From CBDUBU01 sp965365465 (lineage in GTDB: Bacteria > Bacteroidota > Rhodothermia > Rhodothermales > DASSAV01): DNA of 12,468 bases. A program made the translations under genes and the position numbers. Shown piece after piece: positions 7,085 to 12,468 of the stretch (positions are counted from its first letter, which is position 1; each line of letters starts with the position of its first letter). The stretch spans positions 1 to 12,468 of the forward strand of contig CBDUBU010000109.1 of assembly GCA_965365465.1 (NCBI GenBank), given 5' to 3'. The notes beneath the pieces are model-generated. The model ran no database searches and was not told the DNA's origin. It was given only the letters and a program-made list of their open reading frames with translations.

Positions 7085-7444
7085 TCACATCAGGGAGACA
7101 GGAGGAGCGCGCGCCGAACGGGTTGAGAATCGCCCCGCCAGATGAGAAAAGATGGGAGCTATGACGAGAACAGACGGCGAACCGACAGCCGGAGAGAGAT
7201 CTTGCTTGAGATCCGCCAATACAGGGAGATAGTCACAGAGGCTGCACGACGTCGGCGCATCAGAGCCCGTATTGATGCCATGGCCCGGGCCGGGAGAAGA
7301 GGAATCAGGAAACTGAACCGGCGCTTCCTGATCGTGAATCCGGAGCGTATTGTGCTGAATACGATGCACCACAGGCGCAACCAACCCGCCGATGACGAAA
7401 ACGGCAAGTAAGATGAATACGCGTTGTGGATGCCAACGGCTCAT
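7085..7444 (-). CDS. Small membrane protein with CxxC, DUF2946-like
   Basis: This 119-residue protein has an N-terminal membrane segment at about 9-27, then HRIQH (His27, His31), a Pro/Ser/Gly-rich linker, a CSLC motif (Cys67, Cys70) followed by DYLPVLADL, a second hydrophobic stretch at about 88-104 and a C-terminal ARAPPVSL. This plan - anchor, His pair, CxxC, second hydrophobic segment, Arg-Pro-Pro end - recalls the small DUF2946-type proteins that often sit next to metal-related TonB receptors. It ends 132 bases before the TonB receptor gene, same strand, so they probably form one unit and may cooperate in metal binding. The ATG at 7444 lacks a Shine-Dalgarno site. The frame is real in my view because of the ordered motifs; the family assignment is tentative. 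Confidence 0.65.
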   Translation of the reverse strand: MSRWHPQRVFILLAVFVIGGLVAPVVHRIQHNTLRIHDQEAPVQFPDSSSPGPGHGINTGSDAPTSCSLCDYLPVLADLKQDLSPAVGSPSVLVIAPIFSHLAGRFSTRSARAPPVSLM

Positions 7445-7562
7445 TCAAGGAGGCTCTCGTTTTACCGACCGCTGTTAGAGAAAAGAGTTTACGCTGCCGT
7501 GTAACACACCTGGTGAGTCAATGATTCGTCCTGTCGGCCGAAAGCCGAAGTTCCTCATTCTT

Positions 7563-8135
7563 CTACCGGCCTGTTCCGGCCACAATAGGATATTCTGCCT
7601 CAACCTCTCCATGCGCCATATCGCGCAGCCGGCGCTTGAGCAGGCGCCGGCGAAAGGAACTGATGCGATCAACAAACAGGATGCCTTCCAGATGGTCGTA
7701 TTCATGCTGAACCACTCTGGCAAGCAAACCGGTTGCCTCAATCATCTGCGGCTGGAAATCCTGGTCCAGGTAGCGAACGCGCACGTAATCGGGTCGAATG
7801 ACGATCTCCCGGATATCGGGAATGGACAGGCATCCTTCCTCGAATTCACATAGCACATCGCCCTCATCAACAATCTCGGGATTGATGAAGACCATAGGTT
7901 GCGGCGGCAATACCTCACCGCTTTCCGCCACATCCTCAGCCATTGAGGTCAAATCTACCACAAACAACCGCTCGCTGCGTCCCACCTGAGGCGCTGCCAG
8001 ACCAATTCCTGTGGCGCCATGCATGGTTTCGATCATGTCCCTGATCAATTGCTGCAACTCCTCCGAGTTCTCAGCGACCTCTCGGGTTTCCTCACGCAGG
8101 ACAGGCCCGCCAAACACGTATATTGGTAATACCAT
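7563..8135 (-). CDS. def: Peptide deformylase
   Basis: This 190-residue protein removes the N-formyl group from the initiator methionine of new proteins in the cytoplasm. All three family motifs are present: motif 1 GIGLAAPQ (43-50), motif 2 EGCLSIP (100-106) with metal ligand Cys102, and motif 3 QHEYDH (143-148) with ligands His144 and His148 and catalytic Glu145. It is full length, with a slightly longer loop at 62-80 as in many Bacteroidota enzymes. It starts 81 bases after the stop of ruvX on the same strand, a common pairing in this group, so co-transcription is likely. No fmt gene is in the window. Confidence 0.97.
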   Translation of the reverse strand: MVLPIYVFGGPVLREETREVAENSEELQQLIRDMIETMHGATGIGLAAPQVGRSERLFVVDLTSMAEDVAESGEVLPPQPMVFINPEIVDEGDVLCEFEEGCLSIPDIREIVIRPDYVRVRYLDQDFQPQMIEATGLLARVVQHEYDHLEGILFVDRISSFRRRLLKRRLRDMAHGEVEAEYPIVAGTGR

Positions 8136-8216
8136 AGCACCTTTGCTTCTTCTGTATCTTGCACTGTTGCTCAGGCAAACTGAAAACGAGATCCCTGCAC
8201 CAGGCGAGCAACAACT

Positions 8217-8630
8217 TCAACGATCGAGGTACTCCTGCAAGATGATAGATGCCGCCGCCGCATCGATTCTTCCTTTATCACGACGGGCTTTTCGTTTTGC
8301 TCCGGCGCTGCGGATTGCTTCTTTTGCAACCTCAGAGGTGTAGCGCTCGTCCCACTTGACCACATCCACACCGGGCAACACCTTTTGCATTCGGTTAATG
8401 AACTGTTGCACCGCTATCGTCATTTCACCTTCTTCGCCTTCTATGGTTAAGGGCCATCCGGCAACGATAACGTCCAGCCCATCCAGCGCTTGCAGGCTTT
8501 TCAGAACCTCTAAAGCTTGATCGGGTGAATAGGCTCCATACGGCTGTGCGAAAAGACGCAATGGATCGGATATCGCTATCCCGACCCTTTTTTGCCCATA
8601 ATCTACTGCGGCTATACGCGAAGCTCGCAT
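8217..8630 (-). CDS. ruvX: RuvX/YqgF family nuclease (pre-16S rRNA processing / Holliday junction resolvase-like)
   Basis: From the ATG at 8630 the protein has 137 residues, the normal YqgF length, and begins MRASRIAAVDYGQKRVGIAISD. Family landmarks are Asp10 in AVDYGQKRVG, the AGWPLTIEGEEGEMT stretch (57-71), WDERYTS (93-99) and Asp123 in IDAAAASIILQ; these acidic residues are the RNase H-fold active site. The E. coli relative helps mature the 5' end of 16S rRNA; the family is also annotated as a putative Holliday junction resolvase. The frame stays open for 37 more codons to 8741, but those codons cover a terminator-like hairpin of the preceding gene and are not conserved-looking, so the shorter start is used. 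One oddity is Trp in place of the usual Leu in the GLPL motif. Confidence 0.93.
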   Translation of the reverse strand: MRASRIAAVDYGQKRVGIAISDPLRLFAQPYGAYSPDQALEVLKSLQALDGLDVIVAGWPLTIEGEEGEMTIAVQQFINRMQKVLPGVDVVKWDERYTSEVAKEAIRSAGAKRKARRDKGRIDAAAASIILQEYLDR

Positions 8631-8697
8631 GAGCGCAGACGAAGAGTTATCGTTCAAACCTGCTGTCAATTTATCTATCCCAGCCCCAAACGCAAAA

Positions 8698-8731
8698 TGC
8701 GGGCAGAGAAGAAAACTCTTCCCGGCCCGCA
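8698..8731 (-). terminator. Probable terminator of the HU-family gene
   Basis: Read on the minus strand, TGCGGGC (8731-8725) pairs with GCCCGCA (8704-8698), with a partly paired inner region (GAAG...CTTC around a TTTT), and is followed directly by TTTTGCG. It begins 62 bases after the HU stop at 8794. The T-run is short, so the call is moderate. It would separate the HU gene from ruvX-def. Confidence 0.5.
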
Positions 8732-8793
8732 ATAGATGCAAAAGCAGTGCGCTGCAACAATTTTCTTGCTAAAGCGAAACGCTGATCCGTCCC

Positions 8794-9195
8794 TTAGTGA
8801 ACGCTGCTATGCCCGTTCTGCAACGCAAGAACGGCCTCCCTCTTGTCGGCGCTTCCATCCGGGATAGCATAGTTGAGCTCCTTGAGCGGGGTCTGCAAAA
8901 CTTGCTTGAGACGCTTGCTCGGCTTGAAATGGGTCTTGCGGCGGCTCGGAATAAAAACGGTTTCGTTGGTCTTGGGATTGCGAGCTTTCGGCTTGGCCTT
9001 TGTCTTCTTCACCTCGAACACCCCAAAATCACGCAACTCAATGCGGATTTCCGGATCTGCCTCGATCATAAGCTCCCCCAGTGCTGCAATGACAGCCCCC
9101 ACCCAGGGTTCGCTTTTGTAAATCGGTTCATCGAGTAGTTCGGCGACGCGACGAGCGACGTCCTTTTTCGTAAGCGTCTTGGGTCTATCCAGCAT
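8794..9195 (-). CDS. HU/IHF family nucleoid DNA-binding protein with C-terminal tail
   Basis: Residues 7-98 of this 133-residue protein are a complete HU/IHF fold: LTKKDVARRVAELL, the helix WVGAVIAALGELM, then IELRDFGVFEV (53-62) and the DNA-embracing arm with ARNPKTNE (71-78), whose proline intercalates into DNA in the family. The end of the core is FKPSKRLKQVL. A tail of about 33 residues follows (QTPLKELNYAIPDG and onward, ending NGHSSVH), longer than the usual 90-100 residue HU. It binds and bends chromosomal DNA; whether it acts as homodimeric HU or an IHF-like subunit cannot be told. The start is well supported by GAGGAG eight bases before the ATG, the best ribosome binding site in the window. 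It stands alone between two terminator-like hairpins, which suggests its own promoter in the 295-base gap upstream. Confidence 0.93.
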   Translation of the reverse strand: MLDRPKTLTKKDVARRVAELLDEPIYKSEPWVGAVIAALGELMIEADPEIRIELRDFGVFEVKKTKAKPKARNPKTNETVFIPSRRKTHFKPSKRLKQVLQTPLKELNYAIPDGSADKREAVLALQNGHSSVH

Positions 9196-9490
9196 GATAA
9201 AGGCTCCTCATTGAATAATGCCTGAAACTTTATAGGTCGTTTGCTCCGTTGAGCGTAAGTCGGTTCGCGTTTGAGCACCCTGGCAACGTTACTCCAAAGT
9301 AAGAAGTACATCGCAAATGCGCTATCTCTAAATAACTCAAATGGTTCACTCACCGAAACCAGAGTTTACTAAAACTGTCCGTCGGGTATAAAATACATTT
9401 CGGCATTATCGGAGAAATCTTAAAGAAGACTTTACGGAAAAGCGCCTTTCAGAGGAAACACACTGGCGCTGCCTGCCTGACAGGCGCTGC
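9196..9490. promoter_or_regulatory. Leader/promoter region of the HU gene and 3' flank of rel/spoT
   Basis: No gene is visible in these 295 bases. The part next to the HU gene is comparatively A+T-rich, as expected of a promoter, and includes TATAAAG on the minus strand about 30 bases upstream of the ATG. A matching -35 element could not be identified with confidence. The other end contains a terminator-like hairpin after rel/spoT. Confidence 0.4.
9437..9470 (-). terminator. Probable terminator of rel/spoT
   Basis: On the minus strand AGCGCC (9470-9465) pairs with GGCGCT (9446-9441), with an inner TTTC-CTCT-GAAA stem-loop and a six-base one-sided bulge, followed by TTTTCC. It starts 20 bases after the stop codon of rel/spoT. 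The bulge weakens it, so confidence is moderate. Confidence 0.5.
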
Positions 9491-11743
9491 CTATTCTTCG
9501 AACCGGTATACCCCATGCACCCCATCAATACGCTTGAGCCGCTCGATCAGGCGGCGGAGGTGCTCCAGATCGCTTACATAAAGCACGAGCGTGCCTTCGA
9601 AGATGCCGTCTTCCGAATTCACCGTGATAGAGCGAATGTTGGTCTTGAGGTTTTTTGATATGATCGTGGTTACATCACTCACCAGCCCAACCCGGTCCTC
9701 ACCCATTACTCTTAAGGCTACTACAAACTGTACGTCCTTCTGACGGCTCCATTCGACTGGAACAATGCGATCAGGCTGGTTAATCAGAAGATTCGGCGCG
9801 TTTTTGCAGTTCACCCTGTGTATTTTTATACTCCCGCCTTTGCTTATGTATCCAAAAACATCGTCTCCCGGAATCGGATTGCAGCACGAAGCATAGCGCG
9901 TCACGATGTCCGTGTGCAGATCTCCATCAATCATCAGGGCCGGACGGCCTGTTGACTGAGCGGTATCGAGAAAGCTCTCATACCGGAGACGCAGGGTTTC
10001 ATCCTGTGCCTCGGCCCCCTTTTCCTCTTCCTCGACAGACCGGCTCGATTCTCCATTCTTAACGAAGTTGACGAAATCATCTACATCGTAAAGCCCGACC
10101 CCGATCTCATAGAACATCTGTTGGGGATTCGGAAATCGTAACCGGGATACATACTTATGGACATCCTGCTCGTCTATTTCGAGGTGGGCACGCTTGATCT
10201 TTTTCTCCCATAAATCGCGGCCCAAATCTACGGCTTTCCGGCGCTTCTCATTTATCCAGTGACGGATTCGGCTGCGCGCCTTATGCGTTACCACGAACTT
10301 CATCCAGTCCGGGTTGGGCGTCTGCTTTTTGGAGGTGATGCCCTCTACCTGATCGCCGCTCTTCAGCTTGTAGGACAACGGCGCCATTTTTCCGTTTACC
10401 TTAGCGCCGATGCAGTGGAAACCGACCTCGCTATGCACCTGAAAGGCAAAGTCAACTGGCGTCGCTCCTCTGGGAAGGCTCAATAGGTTTCCTTTCGGGG
10501 TGAATACGTAGATTTCCTCATCGTACAGGTTCAGGCGAAAATCCCTGACAAACTCGGTAGCCTGTTCGGGTTTCGGATTTTCAAGCAGATCACGGACCCA
10601 GGAAAGCCAGGTGTCAAACCGGGCGTCTGTCTGCAAAACGCCTTCCTTGTACTTCCAATGCGCAGCCACGCCGCGTTCCGCCACTTCGTGCATTTCCTGC
10701 GTGCGTATCTGGACTTCCACACGCCGGCCCGCCGGCCCGAGCACCGTCGTATGCAGGCTCTGATAGCCGTTAGATTTGGGAACCGATATAAAGTCACGAA
10801 ACCGCTCCGGCAAGGGTTTGTAAAGATCCGTGACAATGGAATAGACGCGCCAGCAATCCTCCTTGCCTTTCTTGCCTTCGCTTTTCAGCACGATCCGGAT
10901 GGCAAACAGGTCGTAGATCTCATCGAGTAACTTGTTTTGCCCGCGCATCTTCCGATAGATGGAATACAGGTTCTTTGGCCGGCCATAGATGTCGAAGCTG
11001 AATCCGTCATCCTCTAGCCGCTCGCGGACTGGTTGTACGAAGGAGGCAATGTACGCCTCGCGCTCCGCCTTGCTGGCGCGCAGGCTTCCGACAATCTCAT
11101 AGTAGGCTTCCGGATCTAATACCTTTATGCTCAGGTCCTCTAGTTCGCTCTTGACCGCGAACAATCCAAAACGGTGAGCCAGCGGGGCAAACAGATCATG
11201 CGTTTCACTCGCTATTTTGAGCTGTTTCTGCTTCGGCAGCGACTCAATGGTTCGCATGTTATGAAGCCGATCCGCGAACTTGACCAGAATGACCCGGATA
11301 TCCGAAGCCATCGAAAGCATCAGCTTTCGTACGTTCTCGGCCTGACCAAGCTCTCTGCTTTCAAAAACGCCTCTGATCTTCGTCAGGCCGTCGATGATGG
11401 TCGCCATCGCTTCGCCGAACTCTTCCCGAATAAAGTCCAGCGAAAACTCGGTATCCTCGACAACGTCGTGCAGCAAAGCAGCGGCTACGCTGATATCGTC
11501 AAAGCCGATATCCCTCGCCACAATGGAAGCCACCTCAAGGGGATGTGTAAAGTAGCGTTCTCCGGACTTTCTCCAGTCATTGCGATGCGCCCAATATCCT
11601 AAAAGAAAGGCGCGCCGGATCAAGTCCTCATCCAGTGAAGACAGGCTGCGGCGGCAGAGTTCCAGCAAGGCCGTGAGCTTTGCCTCAAATTCCGGCTCGA
11701 TCTGCAGATCAGTATTTCTGAGGATTGCCGAGGCCTGAATCAT
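9491..11743 (-). CDS. Bifunctional (p)ppGpp synthetase/hydrolase, Rel/SpoT family
   Basis: From the ATG at 11743 the protein has 750 residues, typical for long RSH enzymes that make and degrade the alarmone (p)ppGpp. In order: HD hydrolase domain with His67 (THPLEV), His92-Asp93 (LLHDVVEDT) and Asp158 (FADRLHNMRT), all intact; synthetase domain with GRPKNLYSIYRKM (254-266), RFRDFISVPKSNGYQSLHTT (314-333) and VEVQIRTQEMHEVAE; TGS domain from about 411 (IYVFTPKGNLLSLPRGATPV); a zinc-finger-like CC motif (Cys620, Cys621, His642, Cys646); and a C-terminal ACT domain from about 672. R314-F-R-D317 sits where bifunctional enzymes have RxKD and synthetase-only RelA has ExDD, which with the intact HD site supports dual activity. 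The frame is open upstream to 12319, but those 192 codons cross the rplQ terminator and tail and are not RSH-like. It lies behind rplQ but is insulated from it by a strong hairpin. Confidence 0.96.
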   Translation of the reverse strand: MIQASAILRNTDLQIEPEFEAKLTALLELCRRSLSSLDEDLIRRAFLLGYWAHRNDWRKSGERYFTHPLEVASIVARDIGFDDISVAAALLHDVVEDTEFSLDFIREEFGEAMATIIDGLTKIRGVFESRELGQAENVRKLMLSMASDIRVILVKFADRLHNMRTIESLPKQKQLKIASETHDLFAPLAHRFGLFAVKSELEDLSIKVLDPEAYYEIVGSLRASKAEREAYIASFVQPVRERLEDDGFSFDIYGRPKNLYSIYRKMRGQNKLLDEIYDLFAIRIVLKSEGKKGKEDCWRVYSIVTDLYKPLPERFRDFISVPKSNGYQSLHTTVLGPAGRRVEVQIRTQEMHEVAERGVAAHWKYKEGVLQTDARFDTWLSWVRDLLENPKPEQATEFVRDFRLNLYDEEIYVFTPKGNLLSLPRGATPVDFAFQVHSEVGFHCIGAKVNGKMAPLSYKLKSGDQVEGITSKKQTPNPDWMKFVVTHKARSRIRHWINEKRRKAVDLGRDLWEKKIKRAHLEIDEQDVHKYVSRLRFPNPQQMFYEIGVGLYDVDDFVNFVKNGESSRSVEEEEKGAEAQDETLRLRYESFLDTAQSTGRPALMIDGDLHTDIVTRYASCCNPIPGDDVFGYISKGGSIKIHRVNCKNAPNLLINQPDRIVPVEWSRQKDVQFVVALRVMGEDRVGLVSDVTTIISKNLKTNIRSITVNSEDGIFEGTLVLYVSDLEHLRRLIERLKRIDGVHGVYRFEE

Positions 11744-11893
11744 ACATTGAATCTCTGAACGTGTTATGCACTTGTTACATCCCTGCTCATTAAACCATTG
11801 ATAACGTGTCAGTTCCACCCGGCGCGGAAACCCGGCGGCGGAAAAGCCTGAGTGCGCCGACAGGGCAACGGCATAGCAACAGACCAGATGGGG
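11744..11893 (-). promoter_or_regulatory. Probable promoter/leader region of rel/spoT
   Basis: These 150 bases lie between the rplQ terminator and the rel/spoT ATG. Because of the terminator, rel/spoT should need a promoter here. CTGACA is visible on the minus strand about 65 bases before the ATG, but no -10 element at proper spacing was found, so no promoter is marked precisely. A CAGAGA about 8 bases before the ATG may serve as a weak ribosome binding site. Confidence 0.35.
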
Positions 11894-11942
11894 ATAAAAT
11901 GCAGTAAGGCGTCCCTGCGAGATGCCGGAACGCCTTACTGCA
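11894..11942 (-). terminator. Strong rho-independent terminator after rplQ
   Basis: On the minus strand TGCAGTAAGGCGT (11912-11900, as the 3' arm's complement) and its exact partner at 11930-11942 form a 13-base-pair stem, which a CC/GG pair extends across one bulged base. It is followed by ATTTTATCC, giving a short T-run. It starts 43 bases beyond the rplQ stop and is the clearest terminator in the window; it should end the ribosomal-protein operon. Confidence 0.8.
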
Positions 11943-11984
11943 AAATCAGCTTTGAAATCTTGCGCTGTGAAGATCGACAGGAAA

Positions 11985-12468
11985 TCAGGGCTGTTTCTCC
12001 TGATCTGGCGTTTCTTCTGCGCCCCCTTCAGGCTGCTCTGGTTCCTCAGCCTGATCGGCGGCCTCCTCTGCAAGCGCCGCCGCTTCTGCTGCGGGTTCGG
12101 TGCGCTCAGGTACAGGTATCTTCTGCTCCTCAGCAACAGGCGCCTCAACCGTCTCGGTGACAACACCCTCGTCGGCCACAACCTGGCTTGTCGTTTCAAC
12201 CGACGTTGCTTCCGGCGCGGTCGCCTTTGGCTGGGAACGGCGGCGGGTTCCACTTCCGGCGCTGCCTCTGCGCGTGCGGCGGCGACGGCTGCCCGTCTCC
12301 GTGCCACCCGGCCTGACATCGTTGTAATCCACCAACTCGATCATAGCCATCTCGGCGCTGTCGCCGGCTCGATAACCCAGCTTGATGATCCGGGTGTAGC
12401 CGCCGGGCCTATCCGCGATCTGTTCCGCAATGTCCCCGAAAACCTCCTTGACAGATTCCTTGTCCTGA
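11985..12468 (-). CDS. rplQ: 50S ribosomal protein L17 (3' part) with long low-complexity C-terminal tail
   Basis: The gene runs off the right edge, so its N-terminus is missing; 160 residues are visible. The first 49 are the conserved end of L17: the stretch before RPGGYTRIIKLGYRAGDSAE and then MAMIELVDYN, where L17 normally ends. About 111 further residues follow: first a basic Arg-rich patch (SRRRRTRRGS, TRRRS), then an Ala/Glu/Pro/Thr/Val-rich acidic stretch ending EETPDQEKQP. L17 sits near the peptide exit tunnel of the large subunit and is usually the last gene of the rpsM-rpsK-rpsD-rpoA-rplQ operon, which agrees with the terminator just downstream. C-terminal extensions of L17 occur in Bacteroidota and relatives; their function is unknown to me. 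Confidence 0.95.
   Translation of the reverse strand, partial: QDKESVKEVFGDIAEQIADRPGGYTRIIKLGYRAGDSAEMAMIELVDYNDVRPGGTETGSRRRRTRRGSAGSGTRRRSQPKATAPEATSVETTSQVVADEGVVTETVEAPVAEEQKIPVPERTEPAAEAAALAEEAADQAEEPEQPEGGAEETPDQEKQP

Noticed and set aside
8631..8741. A longer N-terminus for RuvX starting at 8741.
   Set aside because: The added 37 residues cover the terminator-like hairpin of the HU gene and precede the conserved start of the YqgF fold, which begins right after the ATG at 8630.
11744..12319. An open frame extending rel/spoT by 192 codons upstream, through the rplQ tail.
   Set aside because: The extra part is Arg/Pro/Ser-rich, is not RSH-like, overlaps rplQ in another frame and crosses a strong terminator. 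The open frame follows from the low-complexity, GC-rich rplQ tail. The ATG at 11743 gives a normal 750-residue RSH protein.
1..12468. CRISPR arrays, tRNA/rRNA genes, insertion sequences, prophage or defence genes.
   Set aside because: I looked for direct-repeat arrays, cloverleaf-like sequences, transposase motifs and terminal inverted repeats and saw none.

Overview
The window looks like ordinary chromosome from a member of the Bacteroidota or a close relative such as the Rhodothermota. The main clues are a TonB-dependent receptor with an N-terminal carboxypeptidase-regulatory-like domain, a single long Rel/SpoT protein, a menaquinone-type UbiE/MenG, a DUF1460 protein, and an L17 and an HU protein that both carry C-terminal tails. 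Shine-Dalgarno sites are mostly weak, which also fits. The lineage is an inference from family content, not from an alignment.

Layout. The left edge carries two plus-strand genes: the 3' part of a DUF1460 cysteine amidase-like gene and ubiE/menG. Everything after about position 1570 is on the minus strand. Read in the direction of transcription, from the right edge, the order is: the 3' end of rplQ with a long low-complexity tail and a strong terminator; rel/spoT with its own terminator-like hairpin; a HU-family gene with another terminator-like hairpin; ruvX and def as a short housekeeping pair; a small DUF2946-like membrane protein with a CxxC motif; a TonB-dependent receptor; an exported M23 peptidase; a roughly 660-base gap with short repeats; a small hydrophilic hypothetical protein; a 40-base near-perfect palindrome; a MerC-domain membrane protein; and, overlapping its end, a ribbon-helix-helix (RHH) protein with two CxxC pairs.

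How the genes fit together. The right half is housekeeping: ribosome, stringent response, nucleoid, rRNA processing/recombination and N-terminal deformylation. The middle and left minus-strand genes suggest metal handling: a His-containing, ZnuD-like receptor, a small CxxC membrane protein, a MerC-type membrane protein with CxxHC, and a putative thiol-rich RHH regulator. The most interesting unit is palindrome - merC-like - RHH. It could be an autoregulated metal-sensing module in which the RHH protein binds the palindrome, but this is a hypothesis built from layout and motifs. I saw no tRNA, rRNA, CRISPR array, insertion sequence or phage gene.
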